From: an uncultured Prevotellaceae bacterium
GTDB taxonomy: Bacteria; Bacteroidota; Bacteroidia; Bacteroidales; Bacteroidaceae
DNA length: 64,000 nt
Reading direction: 5' to 3'
Assembly (NCBI GenBank): GCA_902800495.1
Contig: CADCET010000001.1
Span: 57,260-121,259, forward strand
Within the stretch, counting starts at the first letter, position 1. Each line of letters opens with the position of its first letter. The notes below the pieces were generated by a model. It worked only from the letters and a program-made list of their open reading frames with translations. It was not told where the DNA came from and made no database searches. The translations under genes were made by a program, and so were the position numbers. This document shows, piece by piece, positions 24,485-34,017 of this stretch.

Positions 24485-27400
24485 ATGGAAATGGAAGATT
24501 TCATACATTTACACGTCCATACATACTACTCTATTCTTGACGGGCAATCGAAAATTTCGAAGCTCGTCGATAAGGCTATAGGCAATGGCATGAAGGGTAT
24601 GGCCATTACTGATCACGGCGACATGTTCGGCATCAAGGAGTTTCACGACTATTGTATTGGCGTGAATAAAAAGCGACAGAAGGAAGGACTTGAACCGTTC
24701 AAGCCAATCTTTGGCTGTGAGATGTATGTGGCTAAGTATGGGCCTAAGGAACAGAAAAACGGTCGCGAGGACCAGAGTGGCTACCACCTCATTGTGCTGG
24801 CCAAGAACTACCAGGGCTATAAGAACCTGATAAAGCTGGTCTCCAACTCCTGGGTGGACGGCTACTATATGCGTCCGCGTACCGATCATACTGAGTTGGA
24901 GCGCTATCATGAGGGCCTGATTGTCTGTTCGGCGTGTATTGCCGGCGAGGTCCCTCGTAAGATCTTGAACGGCGACATCGAAGGTGCACGCCGTTCCATA
25001 GAGTGGCACAAGCGCGTCTTCGGCGATGACTACTACCTGGAGCTGCAGCGCCACGAGGTGAAGAATCCTGCGCAGCGCGCTAACCGTGAGACGTTCCCCC
25101 TGCAGCAGCAAGCCAACAAGGTGCTCATCGAACTGGCTCATGAGTATGGCATCAAACTCATCTGCTCCAACGACGTACACTTCGTCGACGAGGAGAATGC
25201 CGAGGCTCACGACCACCTGCTCTGTCTGTCCACGGGCAAAGACCTGGACGACCCTACGCGAATGCTTTATTCGAAGCAGGAGTGGTTCAAGACGCGTGAG
25301 GAGATGAACGAGATTTTCTACGATGTGCCTGAAGCCTTGTCGAACACGCTCGACATATTAAATAAGGTGGAAGTCTACTCTCTGGATCACGACCCTATTA
25401 TGCCGTTCTTCCCCATCCCCGAGTCGTTCGGCACCGAGGAGGAGTGGCGCAAGAAGTTCACGGAGGAAGACCTCTACCGAGAGTTCACCTCCGACGAGAA
25501 TGGCGAGAACCCGCTGCCGCGTGAGGAGGGTGAGAAGAAAATCAAGAAGCTTGGCGGCTACGATAAGATTTACCGTATTAAGTTCGAGGCCGACTACTTG
25601 GCGAAGTTAGCGTATGAGGGGGCGTATCGGCGCTATGGGAAAGCCTCCCCAAGCCCCTCCGAAGGAGGGGATGTTGAAATACCTGATTCCGCCACTTCCA
25701 GTAATCAAACACCCCCTCCTTCGGAGGGGCTTGGGGAGGCCTTGCCTGCAGAAGTCATGGACCGCGTGCGCTTCGAGCTCCACATCATGAAGACGATGGG
25801 TTTCCCGGGTTACTTCCTTATTGTGCAAGATTTCATCAACTCTGCCCGCGACGAGCTGGGCGTGATGGTGGGACCGGGACGTGGTTCGGCAGCCGGTTCG
25901 GTGGTGGCCTATTGCTTGGGCATCACGAAGATTGACCCGCTGAAGTATGACCTGCTGTTCGAGCGTTTCCTGAACCCCGACCGTATCTCGCTGCCTGATA
26001 TTGATACCGACTTCGACGACGACGGCCGCGGCAAGGTGCTGAAATGGGTGATGGACAAGTACGGTCACGAGAACTGCGCCCACATCATCACCTATGCGTC
26101 GATGGCCACGAAGAACTCTATCAAGGATGTGGCACGTGTAGAGAAGTTGCCGCTGTCCGTCTCGAACGCGCTGTGCAAGGCTATCCCTGACCGTCTGCCA
26201 GACGTCGACGGCAAGACGCCGAAGATGAACCTGACGAACGCCATCAAGGCCGTGCCGGAGTTGCGCGATGCCGAAGCTTCTGCTGACCCCGTGCTGGCCA
26301 ACACCATCAAGTATGCCAAGATGCTGGAGGGTACTGTCCGCGGTACCGGCATCCACGCCTGCGGTTTTATTATTTGCCGCGACCCAATCAGCGACTGGGT
26401 GCCTGTTTCTACGGCTGACGACCCCGACTTCAAGGACACGAAGACCAACTGCACGCAGTACGACGGTCACGTCATTGAGTCGACGGGTCTTATCAAGATG
26501 GACTTCCTCGGTCTGAAAACCCTTTCCGAGTTGAAGGAAGCCTGTGCCAATATTAAACTGACGCGTGGCATTGACGTTGACCTCGATACCATCCCTATCG
26601 ACGATGCCAAGACCTACGAGCTATACCAGCAAGGCCGCACCATCGGCACATTCCAGTTTGAGTCGGCTGGTATGCAGAAATACCTGCGCGAGCTGAAGCC
26701 CACCGTCTTTGAAGACCTCATCGCCATGAACGCCCTGTACCGTCCGGGACCTATGGGCTACATTCCTCAGTTCATACGTCGTAAGCACGGTGAAGAACCT
26801 ATCACCTATGATATTCCGGTGATGGAGAAATATCTGAAGGATACCTACGGCATTACCGTTTATCAGGAGCAGGTGATGTTGTTGTCGCGTCTGCTGGCCG
26901 ACTTCACCCGTGGTGAGAGCGACGCCCTGCGTAAGGCGATGGGTAAGAAGAAGAAGGACATTGTCGACGCCATGAAGCCGAAGTTCATCGAGGGTGGCAA
27001 GAAGAACGGTCACGACCCGAAGGTGCTCGACAAGATATGGAGCGACTGGGAGGCTTTCGCGTCTTATGCTTTCAACAAGTCGCATGCCGCTTGCTACTCG
27101 TGGGTGGCTTATCAGACCGCCTATCTCAAGGCCAACTATCCGGCAGAGTTTATGGCAGCCATCATGAGCCGTCGTCGTGACCAGATTACGGAAATCACGA
27201 AACTGATGGACGAGTGCAAGCAGATGAAGATCAATACGTTGGGTCCCGATGTGAATGAGTCGTATCAGAAGTTCGGCGTGAACCACAGCGGCGACATCCG
27301 CTTCGGTCTTGCTGCCATCAAAGGGTTGGGCGATTCTGCTGCACAGGCCATCATCGACGAGCGCGAGAAGAACGGGCCTTACAAGAGTATCTTCGACTTT

Positions 27401-28318
27401 GCCCAGCGCGTCTCCTTCGCCAGTGTCAACCGCAAGGCTTTTGAGTCATTGGCACTGAGTGGTGGCTTCGACTCTTTCGGCATTCGCCGTGAGGAGTTTT
27501 TTGCCCAGAACGCCAAGGGCGAGGTGTTCCTCGACACGCTGGTGCGCTATGGTCAGCTCTATCAGCAGGAGCAGCAGCAGATGCAGAACTCGCTCTTCGG
27601 CGGTTTCGACGATGGTGTTGAGATAGCCACGCCGCCTATTCCCAAGACCGATGTCCGCTGGAGCGACATTGAGCGCTTGAACAAGGAGCGCGACCTCGTG
27701 GGCATCTATCTCTCCGCTCATCCGTTGGACGAATATAAGATTGTGCTCGACAACCTCTGTAACACGCGCTGTCCGGAACTGGCCGACGTGGCGGCATTGG
27801 CCGATCGCGAAGATGTCATCTTGGGTGGCATCGTGACGGCTGTCCGTACGGGCTTCACCAAAAACGGCAAACCTTTTGGTATCGTGACCTTGGAGGACTT
27901 CGAAGGTTCTGGCGAGCTGCCGCTCTTCGGCGACGACTGGGGTTTGCGCTCTGGTTATTTCTCCATTGGCGCTTCCGTCTACGTGACGGGTAAGATTAAG
28001 TCGCGCTTCCAGTACAACGAGAACGGACCGAAGGACTTGAAGGTGTCGGGTGTGGAGTATCTTCAGGATGTGAAGGATAAGGCTATTGACCGCATCACCA
28101 TCCAGCTGACCACTGATCTGCTGAACGATGAGATTGTTGCTGACTTGGGAGAGATTGTCAGCGAGCATCCCGGCAAGACGAAGCTTTTCTTCCAATTGCG
28201 CGACTCGTTGGGCAAGCACCACGTGCTGCTTCGTTCGAATAACATCGGTGTCGATGTGCGCCATCAGCTGATTGACTATATTGAGCGCAACGAGGCGTTG
28301 GACTATAAGATCAATTGA
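24485..28318 (+). CDS. dnaE: DNA polymerase III alpha subunit with an in-frame palindromic insertion
   Basis: 1277 residues. An N-terminal PHP domain (FIHLHVHTYYSILDG, ITDHGDMFG), the polymerase palm with catalytic Asp505 and Asp507 (LPDIDTDFDDD) and a third Asp near 673 (IKMDFLGLKTL), a helix-hairpin-helix and a C-terminal OB fold (EDVILGGIVTAVRTGF) are in the usual order. It is the replicative polymerase. Residues about 387-419 (KASPSPSEGGD...PPPSEGLGEALP) are low in complexity and encoded entirely by a 98-bp inverted repeat at 25643-25740, which also occurs between genes. It sits just before the palm (AEVMDRVRFELHIMKTMGFPGYF), probably as a surface loop. Confidence 0.95.
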   Translation: MEMEDFIHLHVHTYYSILDGQSKISKLVDKAIGNGMKGMAITDHGDMFGIKEFHDYCIGVNKKRQKEGLEPFKPIFGCEMYVAKYGPKEQKNGREDQSGYHLIVLAKNYQGYKNLIKLVSNSWVDGYYMRPRTDHTELERYHEGLIVCSACIAGEVPRKILNGDIEGARRSIEWHKRVFGDDYYLELQRHEVKNPAQRANRETFPLQQQANKVLIELAHEYGIKLICSNDVHFVDEENAEAHDHLLCLSTGKDLDDPTRMLYSKQEWFKTREEMNEIFYDVPEALSNTLDILNKVEVYSLDHDPIMPFFPIPESFGTEEEWRKKFTEEDLYREFTSDENGENPLPREEGEKKIKKLGGYDKIYRIKFEADYLAKLAYEGAYRRYGKASPSPSEGGDVEIPDSATSSNQTPPPSEGLGEALPAEVMDRVRFELHIMKTMGFPGYFLIVQDFINSARDELGVMVGPGRGSAAGSVVAYCLGITKIDPLKYDLLFERFLNPDRISLPDIDTDFDDDGRGKVLKWVMDKYGHENCAHIITYASMATKNSIKDVARVEKLPLSVSNALCKAIPDRLPDVDGKTPKMNLTNAIKAVPELRDAEASADPVLANTIKYAKMLEGTVRGTGIHACGFIICRDPISDWVPVSTADDPDFKDTKTNCTQYDGHVIESTGLIKMDFLGLKTLSELKEACANIKLTRGIDVDLDTIPIDDAKTYELYQQGRTIGTFQFESAGMQKYLRELKPTVFEDLIAMNALYRPGPMGYIPQFIRRKHGEEPITYDIPVMEKYLKDTYGITVYQEQVMLLSRLLADFTRGESDALRKAMGKKKKDIVDAMKPKFIEGGKKNGHDPKVLDKIWSDWEAFASYAFNKSHAACYSWVAYQTAYLKANYPAEFMAAIMSRRRDQITEITKLMDECKQMKINTLGPDVNESYQKFGVNHSGDIRFGLAAIKGLGDSAAQAIIDEREKNGPYKSIFDFAQRVSFASVNRKAFESLALSGGFDSFGIRREEFFAQNAKGEVFLDTLVRYGQLYQQEQQQMQNSLFGGFDDGVEIATPPIPKTDVRWSDIERLNKERDLVGIYLSAHPLDEYKIVLDNLCNTRCPELADVAALADREDVILGGIVTAVRTGFTKNGKPFGIVTLEDFEGSGELPLFGDDWGLRSGYFSIGASVYVTGKIKSRFQYNENGPKDLKVSGVEYLQDVKDKAIDRITIQLTTDLLNDEIVADLGEIVSEHPGKTKLFFQLRDSLGKHHVLLRSNNIGVDVRHQLIDYIERNEALDYKIN
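25643..25740. repeat. GC-rich palindromic element inserted in dnaE
   Basis: Two perfect 28-bp inverted arms, 25643-25670 and 25713-25740, beginning GCCTCCCCAAGCCCCTCC. Each arm carries its own small palindrome CCCCTCC-GAA-GGAGGGG. The element keeps the reading frame. Relatives lie at 39827-39983, 45783-45925 and 53194-53232. Confidence 0.92.
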
Positions 28319-28384
28319 ACATTAAAGATTAAACATTAAAGATTAAACATTAAAGATTAAACATTAAAGATTAAACATTAAATA
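28318..28384. repeat. 15-bp tandem repeat (ACATTAAAGATTAAA)
   Basis: About four and a half copies of the unit fill the gap between dnaE and trxA. Shorter runs are found after ftsX (50080-50124). Confidence 0.9.
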
Positions 28385-28400
28385 TTAATATTTTAGAATT

Positions 28401-28715
28401 ATGGAAGTAACTATCACAAACGAGAATTTTGAGAGTCTGAAGAACGGTCAGCTGCCGTTAGTTGTTGATTTCTGGGCTACATGGTGCGGTCCCTGTCGTA
28501 TGGTAGGTCCCATCATTGCCGAGTTGGCCAAAGAGTACGATGGTCAGATTGTTGTCGGCAAGTGCGACGTCGAGGAAAACGAGGACTTGGCCTTAGAGTT
28601 TGGCATCCGTAACATCCCCACCATCCTCTTCTTCAAGGGCGGTCAGGTGGTCGACAAGCTGGTGGGTGCCCAGGCCAAAGCTAAGATTGACGAGAAATTT
28701 AAAGCCTTGTTGTAA
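28401..28715 (+). CDS. trxA: Thioredoxin
   Basis: 104 residues with the Cys29-Gly-Pro-Cys32 redox site (WATWCGPCRM) and the cis-proline region IRNIPTILFF. It reduces disulfides in the cytoplasm; there is no signal peptide. It follows dnaE after the 15-bp repeat array and is 3 bp before a small gene of unknown function. Confidence 0.93.
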   Translation: MEVTITNENFESLKNGQLPLVVDFWATWCGPCRMVGPIIAELAKEYDGQIVVGKCDVEENEDLALEFGIRNIPTILFFKGGQVVDKLVGAQAKAKIDEKFKALL

Positions 28716-28718
28716 GCC

Positions 28719-29039
28719 ATGCCCAGTTTTGAAGACGAACTTCGCATGGACGAAGAGGAGAACCGTCGTGAGATTGAATATATCCATGAACGGTTACCAC
28801 AGGAGTTGAAGACAACCTTCACTAACGACGACCTGTACTACTTCATCGATGCCATTATCGACTACTATTACGATAGTGGCATTCTGGAGTCGACAGCAGA
28901 GGAAGTGGATATCGACCTGCAGCAGGTGGCCGAGGCCGTAACGGAGCAGGCTCGCCGCGACAAGGTCGGCACGTTCAATGCTGACGATGTCTATTATGTG
29001 GTAGAAGCCGATATGGACTTCCAAGAAGAAAACCTTTAG
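28719..29039 (+). CDS. Small acidic protein of unknown function
   Basis: 106 residues, strongly acidic, no signal peptide, rich in Asp/Glu/Tyr ([19 protein letters not shown]). I recognise it only as the kind of small conserved protein found beside trxA in Bacteroidales. It is 3 bp after trxA, so co-transcribed, and overlaps the end of convergent tsaE by 4 bp. Confidence 0.75.
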   Translation: MPSFEDELRMDEEENRREIEYIHERLPQELKTTFTNDDLYYFIDAIIDYYYDSGILESTAEEVDIDLQQVAEAVTEQARRDKVGTFNADDVYYVVEADMDFQEENL

Positions 29040-29479
29040 GCTGTTACCTGCCTGCTACCATCCTCCTGCTCGATGATGCTCACCTTGACAGCATCTTCGG
29101 GCAGGAGTTCTTCTATCAGTTCCGGCCACTCGATGAAACAGAGGGCGCCACTGTAGAAATAGTCTTCGTAGCCCATGTCGTAGACTTCTTCCAATTTCTT
29201 GATGCGGTAGAAGTCGAAGTGGTATATAAGTGAAGAGTGAAGAGTGAAGAGTGAAGAATGGGCTTCCACATCTCCCGCTTCATACTCATTGACGATGGCG
29301 AAGGTAGGGGAGGTAATGACATCGGTGACGCCCAGCTCTTCGCAGACAGCCTTGATAAATGTGGTCTTACCAGCACCCATCGTGCCGTAGAAGGCGAAGA
29401 CGCGGCGGTCGCCAATCTGATTGACAAACTGGCGCGCAGCCTCTCGGATCTCGTTGATGCTCTTAATCTGGATATTCAT
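29036..29479 (-). CDS. tsaE: tRNA t6A threonylcarbamoyladenosine ATPase TsaE with a repeat-derived loop
   Basis: 147 residues. Walker [10 protein letters not shown] at 32-40, the SPTF motif at 57-60 and the HFDFYRI and FIEWPE motifs identify TsaE, the ATPase partner of TsaB/TsaD in making t6A37 of tRNA. Between [14 protein letters not shown] and HFDFYRI lies [15 protein letters not shown], encoded by the same GTGAAGA-type repeat that is inserted in pssA. In most homologues these two motifs are close together. Confidence 0.92.
   Translation of the reverse strand: MNIQIKSINEIREAARQFVNQIGDRRVFAFYGTMGAGKTTFIKAVCEELGVTDVITSPTFAIVNEYEAGDVEAHSSLFTLHSSLIYHFDFYRIKKLEEVYDMGYEDYFYSGALCFIEWPELIEELLPEDAVKVSIIEQEDGSRQVTA
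29229..29259. repeat. GTGAAGA-type repeat inside tsaE
   Basis: AGTGAAGAGTGAAGAGTGAA... in frame, encoding [11 protein letters not shown] on the minus strand. It shares the unit with the two pssA insertions. Confidence 0.9.
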
Positions 29480-29484
29480 CTTCT

Positions 29485-30033
29485 TTATAATCCTAACTCA
29501 GGGTTATTGCTCCAGTTCTCACCGCTGGTAGTCGTGCTTTGGAAGATGACTTTCTGGTCGTAGCCACGGTGCATGGGACCGAGACGGAAGAGGAAGTCGT
29601 TGAAGTTGACGGTGGGGATGACGACGCCGAAGATGCCGATGCCTACACGAATGCCTTCAGGCTTGAAGTTGTTGTGCAGTAGGGTGGTGGCGTAGAAGCT
29701 GTGACGGTAGTATTCCAGCTTATTGTACTTGTTGAAGTTGTCGATAATCTCCTGATGGGGAATGCTGTCGGCGGTGGTGAAGATATAGCCGATGTTATTG
29801 ACGGCATCGTCAATCCAGTCGTTCTTGATGCTGTCGTTGGCTTCGATGCACTGTCGGATATTGTCGTCCATTTCTGCCATCATCGTCTCTTCGTCGGGAA
29901 TGGTCAGGTGCCCGATGACAAACAGCACGGCGATGATGCCTGCCAAAATGGTGAGCTTGCCAAAACAACTGTGCCAGAACTGCTGTGCCAGCGTTTCTTT
30001 GGTTCTGTAATTGCCTCTGTTTGTTTGCTGCAT
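29485..30033 (-). CDS. Membrane-anchored protein of unknown function
   Basis: 182 residues: a polar N-terminus, one membrane helix ([17 protein letters not shown], residues about 28-46) and an exported-looking soluble domain ending [17 protein letters not shown] and a polar tail. No family is recognised beyond a Bacteroidales conserved hypothetical. It lies between folE and tsaE on the same strand, 5 bp from tsaE. Confidence 0.75.
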   Translation of the reverse strand: MQQTNRGNYRTKETLAQQFWHSCFGKLTILAGIIAVLFVIGHLTIPDEETMMAEMDDNIRQCIEANDSIKNDWIDDAVNNIGYIFTTADSIPHQEIIDNFNKYNKLEYYRHSFYATTLLHNNFKPEGIRVGIGIFGVVIPTVNFNDFLFRLGPMHRGYDQKVIFQSTTTSGENWSNNPELGL

Positions 30034-30055
30034 GGTTCTTGGTGTTTAGTTTTCC

Positions 30056-30637
30056 TTAGTGTGAGATGAGGTTCATAAATTCCTGACGCGTCTTAGCCTG
30101 GTCGAACGCACCGCTGAACTCGCTGGTGGTGGTGATGCTGTTCTGCTTTTCCACGCCGCGCATCTGCATACACATGTGCTTGGCTTCGACGACGACCATG
30201 ACGCCGAGGGGATGGAGCGTCTCCTCGATACACTGTCGTATCTGCATGGTCATACGTTCCTGCACCTGCAGACGGTGGCTGTAGATGTCGACGACACGCG
30301 CTATCTTTGACAGTCCCGTGATGTAGCCGTTGGGAATATAAGCTACGTGGCACTTGCCATAGAAAGGCAGCATGTGGTGCTCGCAGAGCGAGAAGAAGTC
30401 GATGTCCTTGACGATGACCATGTGGTTGTAGTCTTCCTTGAACAGGGCATCGGTGAGCACCTTGTGGGCGTCCATCTCATAGCCGCGTGTCAGCACTTGC
30501 ATGGCTTTGGCCACGCGCATCGGAGTCTTGAGCAGTCCGTCGCGGTTAGGGTCTTCGCCCAGCAGCGTGATAATCTGCTTGTAGTGGTCGGCCAGCGCGT
30601 CGAGGCCTTCACGGAAGATTTCGTTTTCTGGATACAT
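30056..30637 (-). CDS. folE: GTP cyclohydrolase I
   Basis: 193 residues. Zinc ligands Cys85 and His88 in SLCEHHML and Cys156 in HMCMQMRGV are present, as is the GTP-binding [18 protein letters not shown]. It makes dihydroneopterin triphosphate, the first step of folate synthesis; folK for a later step is at 53.3 kb. It abuts the SPOR-domain gene with no spacer. Confidence 0.95.
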   Translation of the reverse strand: MYPENEIFREGLDALADHYKQIITLLGEDPNRDGLLKTPMRVAKAMQVLTRGYEMDAHKVLTDALFKEDYNHMVIVKDIDFFSLCEHHMLPFYGKCHVAYIPNGYITGLSKIARVVDIYSHRLQVQERMTMQIRQCIEETLHPLGVMVVVEAKHMCMQMRGVEKQNSITTTSEFSGAFDQAKTRQEFMNLISH

Positions 30638-31243
30638 TTAGTATGGTACGGTTATTTTTCCTTTAACGATAGATGCACCGCTGATGCCCAGCTTGTTGCG
30701 GATGTTCATCAGCATCTCGTGAGCCTCCTCGTAGGTGCGGTAGTTGCCTACACGACAAATCCAGCGAGGCGAGTAGAAGTGTACATAGACGGGGGTGTCA
30801 GGATAGTTGGCTTTGATGGTGTTACCCACCTGTTCGGCTTTCTGGCGATCCTTGCGCTGGTTGCCACCGGCGAAAGCCTGTACACGGTAGCCGTTGACCT
30901 TGTAGCCGCCGCGCATCACCTTGCGGCGCGTGTCGATGGACTCGACAGCGACGGTGTCAGGCTGTTGCTCGTGGGGCTTGGCTTCCTGGTGTTTGTTGGT
31001 GGAGTCTTTCTTCTCCTTTTCCTTCTCCTTTTCCTTGTCTTTGTCTTTCTCTTTTTCTTTCTGGGATTCGCTTTGGTAGCTGCCCTGTCCGTTGACAAGG
31101 TCGTCGATGGCTTTGTCCTGTGTGACAGTCACCGTGCCTTCCCCAGAATGTCCCTTCTGTTGTACGCGCTGGGTAAATGTCTGCGCCCCTGCAGGGCTAA
31201 AGAATAAAGAACAAAGAATAAAGAATAATGCTCTGGGCACCAT
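30638..31243 (-). CDS. SPOR-domain exported protein
   Basis: 201 residues from the ATG at 31243, which gives a compact signal peptide (MVPRALFFILCSLFFSPAGA); the frame is open to 31285. A charged Lys/Glu/Asp linker (about residues 60-85) leads to a C-terminal SPOR domain (YKVNGYRVQAFAGGNQRKDR to GKITVPY), which binds denuded septal peptidoglycan in the periplasm. The hydrophobic core LFFILCSLFF is encoded by a TTATTCTTTGTTCTTT-type repeat that also occurs in the gap upstream at 31284-31325. Confidence 0.82.
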   Translation of the reverse strand: MVPRALFFILCSLFFSPAGAQTFTQRVQQKGHSGEGTVTVTQDKAIDDLVNGQGSYQSESQKEKEKDKDKEKEKEKEKKDSTNKHQEAKPHEQQPDTVAVESIDTRRKVMRGGYKVNGYRVQAFAGGNQRKDRQKAEQVGNTIKANYPDTPVYVHFYSPRWICRVGNYRTYEEAHEMLMNIRNKLGISGASIVKGKITVPY

Positions 31244-31339
31244 CCGTTTCCTTGTGTTTATACTCGTATGATTCTGGTTCATCATTCTTTACTCCTTATT
31301 CTTTATCTCTTTATTCTTTGTTCTTTAGCGCACGCGCCA

Positions 31340-32101
31340 TTATTTAGCGAACGCATCAATAATGCCCTTGAAGTCAGCAGCTTTCAGCGAAGCACCGCCG
31401 ATGAGACCGCCGTCGATGTCGGGCTTAGCGAACAGTTCAGGAGCATTCGAAGCCTTGCAGCTGCCACCGTAGAGGATGGTGGTGTCGTCGGCAACGGCCT
31501 GACCGTACTTCTCGGCAATGATAGAGCGGATGTAGGCGTGGATCTCCTCAGCCTGCTCGGCGGTAGCGGTCTTGCCGGTACCGATGGCCCAGATGGGCTC
31601 GTAGGCGATGACGATCTTGCGGAAGTCCTCTTCGCTCAGGTTGAAGACGCTGCCCTCGAGCTCGGCCTTCACCACCTCGTTCTGCTTGCCGGCCTCGCGC
31701 TCTTCGAGCGACTCACCGATACAGAAGATCACCTTCAGGTCGTTCTTCTGAGCCAGCAGCACCTTCTCTTTCAGAATCTCGGGTGTCTCCTTGTAGTACT
31801 CGCGACGCTCGCTGTGGCCGAGGATCACGTACTGGGCACCGGTAGACTTCACCATCTCAGCGCTTACCTCACCGGTGAAAGCACCCTTCTCCTTGTCAGC
31901 GCAGTTCTCAGCACCCAGGCCGATGATGTCCTGGTCGAGGAACTGTGCGATAGAAGCTAAGTGGATGAACGGTGTGCAGATTACCACACCGCAGTTGGGC
32001 TTGTCAGCCTTCAGAGTTTCGTTCAGCTCCTTTGCAAGAGCAATACCGTCCTGGAGATTCATGTTCATCTTCCAGTTTCCTGCAACAATTTTCTTTCTCA
32101 T
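31340..32101 (-). CDS. tpiA: Triosephosphate isomerase
   Basis: 253 residues, full length. GNWKMN at 8-13 (Lys11), GHSERR (catalytic His), [12 protein letters not shown] (catalytic Glu) and the phosphate-binding GGASL are present. It interconverts dihydroxyacetone phosphate and glyceraldehyde 3-phosphate in glycolysis. Confidence 0.96.
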   Translation of the reverse strand: MRKKIVAGNWKMNMNLQDGIALAKELNETLKADKPNCGVVICTPFIHLASIAQFLDQDIIGLGAENCADKEKGAFTGEVSAEMVKSTGAQYVILGHSERREYYKETPEILKEKVLLAQKNDLKVIFCIGESLEEREAGKQNEVVKAELEGSVFNLSEEDFRKIVIAYEPIWAIGTGKTATAEQAEEIHAYIRSIIAEKYGQAVADDTTILYGGSCKASNAPELFAKPDIDGGLIGGASLKAADFKGIIDAFAK

Positions 32102-32127
32102 TTTTTTTCCTTTTTATTTAGGGTTTA

Positions 32128-32189
32128 TTATGGGTCTTATGGGTCTTATGGGACTTATGGGTCTTATGGGTCCTATGGGTCTTATGAGC
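32128..32189. repeat. 9-bp tandem repeat (TATGGGTCT type), copy 2
   Basis: About seven units of TATGGGTCT/TATGGGACT between tpiA and the DoxX-like gene, extending to within a few bases of that gene's stop codon. Same unit as 20476-20548. Confidence 0.85.
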
Positions 32190-33324
32190 CTCGTTTGCGG
32201 CGTCGTAGCCAGTTGGTCCACATCCACAGCCGGTCGGCCAGCGTCAGTAGGGCTAAGGGTAGCACAAACCACAGGAGGATGGTGGCTATCTTCTGTGCTG
32301 CTTTCTCTTCGGGCAACTTGCCTATTGGCAGTCGCTCCAATGGCTTCATGGACTCCGTCTCGCTGAGCTCGGGCAGGTCGTTGTGGCTCCACTTGCGGAT
32401 GATGACGCCGTCCTTCAACAGCACGATGCCCGGATTACTCCGGATAACCGTCTTCAGCGTGATGCCGTCAGTCTGGCAGAACGGATATTCCGCACCTGTA
32501 ATGTCGCGCCAGAGGGCTATTTGCCGATTGGAACTCGACGTCAGACAGTAGAAGGCGTAGTGGTGCTCCCTGGCATACTCGTAGAGCTGGTTCAGCAAGT
32601 CGAGACGTGAGTCGTCGGCCTGTTCCAGATAGGGCGACACCATCAGAAACGTGTAGCTCGTATCATTCAGCACGTCCTCGGTAATGTCCTCGCTGCCGTT
32701 CTCGATGAAGAAGTCTGCGTATGGCAGATCCTCGCCCTCCATTGTCCGCTGCCATTGCTGGCGCAGGTCGGTGCCGATGTGGTAGGGGCGGAAGTCGAAC
32801 GGCGGCAGGTAGTACAGGCTCCACATGGAGAGCATGAAGACGAACACTGCCGAGTAGTTAATGACAATCCACTGGTTGCTCTCGCTGATGAAGCGAAACA
32901 TATCCTTGGGCCAGCGTGCCACGACGATGGCACACATAAGCAGGACTACGTTCTTCCAGAAGGTCTGCCAGTTGGTGAGCACGATGGCGTCGCCAAAGCA
33001 GCCGCAGTCGCTGATAGGGTTGGCCAGTGCCAGCCAGAGTGTCAGAGGTGTCATCACCACCATCATCAGTAAGATACATCTCGATGTCAGCCGCCGCTGA
33101 ATCGCAAACAGCAGGAAGATGCCGAGGCAGAACTCCACTGCCGCTAAGACGACGCTTGCTCCGAGCGAGGCTATGCCGGGCAGCATCCCGCCCAGGTGCA
33201 TGGCTCCGAGGTAGTCGTCAATCTTGTATTGTGTGCCTAACGGGTCGACGGCCTTGACAAATCCTGAGAGGATAAACGTCGTGGCCAGTACCAGCCGGCA
33301 GATGTTTACAATCAGTTTCTTCAC
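32182..33324 (-). CDS. DoxX/MauE-like membrane protein with a thioredoxin-like part (BT_3928-like)
   Basis: 380 residues: four N-terminal membrane helices of DoxX/MauE type (LVLATTFILSGFVKAVDPLG; SDCGCFGDAI with a Cys pair), then an exported soluble domain (YTFLMVSPYLEQADDSRLDL to PGIVLLKDGVIIRKW) resembling the thioredoxin fold without a CxxC pair, and a final membrane helix. It matches the BT_3928 family of Bacteroidales; a redox or maturation role is assumed from the fold. It overlaps the DUF1599 gene by 4 bp. Confidence 0.82.
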   Translation of the reverse strand: MKKLIVNICRLVLATTFILSGFVKAVDPLGTQYKIDDYLGAMHLGGMLPGIASLGASVVLAAVEFCLGIFLLFAIQRRLTSRCILLMMVVMTPLTLWLALANPISDCGCFGDAIVLTNWQTFWKNVVLLMCAIVVARWPKDMFRFISESNQWIVINYSAVFVFMLSMWSLYYLPPFDFRPYHIGTDLRQQWQRTMEGEDLPYADFFIENGSEDITEDVLNDTSYTFLMVSPYLEQADDSRLDLLNQLYEYAREHHYAFYCLTSSSNRQIALWRDITGAEYPFCQTDGITLKTVIRSNPGIVLLKDGVIIRKWSHNDLPELSETESMKPLERLPIGKLPEEKAAQKIATILLWFVLPLALLTLADRLWMWTNWLRRRKRGS

Positions 33325-33878
33325 CCTTCACTCAGCTTGATGACACCGAAGACCGCATAGTTGATGATGTCCATGTAGTTGGCGTCGATGCCTTCGCTCA
33401 CCACGGGCTTGTCGCTCCTTAGCTCTAAGTCCTCCATCTCCTTGATGCGCTCTATCTTGGTCAGGATGAGGTCGGTGTACGAGCTGACGCGCATCGACCG
33501 CCACGCCTCGTCGTAGTCGTGGTTCTTGCGCTTCATCAGTTCCAGGGCCTCACGGGCATAGCGGTCGTACAGCCGTAGCGCCTCGTCGTTGCCAATGTCG
33601 ACGGTGTCGGCAAAGCCACGCTCCAACTGTATCAGTCCGATGATGCCGTAGTTGATGAGCCCTATGAACTCTGGGCGTATGCCTTCGCCGACGAGGCTCT
33701 CCTTCTTCACCTCCAGCGAGCGTATGCGCTTGGCTTTGATGAAGAGCTGGTCGGTCAGGGCCGTGGGGCGCAGGATGCGCCACGATGCCCGGTAGTCGTG
33801 CAGTTTCTTCTCGAAGAGTGCGCGGCATTCGGCAACAGCCTGCTCAAACTGGGCGTTTGTTTCTTCGAACTTATCCAT
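33321..33878 (-). CDS. DUF1599 domain protein
   Basis: 185 residues from the ATG at 33878 (MDKFEETNAQF); the longer frame to 33917 runs through a promoter. The protein has two related halves, each with HDYxxxWR...TDLxxxKxxRI (residues about 26-48 and 115-138), as in the DUF1599 nucleotide-modification-related family. Its role is not established. It is translationally coupled to the DoxX-like gene by a 4-bp overlap. Confidence 0.85.
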   Translation of the reverse strand: MDKFEETNAQFEQAVAECRALFEKKLHDYRASWRILRPTALTDQLFIKAKRIRSLEVKKESLVGEGIRPEFIGLINYGIIGLIQLERGFADTVDIGNDEALRLYDRYAREALELMKRKNHDYDEAWRSMRVSSYTDLILTKIERIKEMEDLELRSDKPVVSEGIDANYMDIINYAVFGVIKLSEG

Positions 33879-33887
33879 ATCAGGGTG

Positions 33888-33895
33888 CAAAGTTA
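33888..33895 (-). promoter_or_regulatory. -7 box of the DUF1599-DoxX unit
   Basis: TAACTTTG on the minus strand, 9 bp before the ATG at 33878. Confidence 0.55.
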
Positions 33896-34017
33896 CTAAA
33901 AGTTGAGAGCAAAACAAAGAAACTTGTTTCTTTTTTTGCCGAGACGAGGTAATTTCGCCAATTTATTGGCAAAGTTACAGAAAAAATCTTAAATCTTAAA
34001 TCTTAATACGGAATTTT

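Noticed and set aside
28318-28384. Regular 15-bp repeats resembling a CRISPR array
   Set aside because: Units are contiguous with no spacers, and no cas genes are present.
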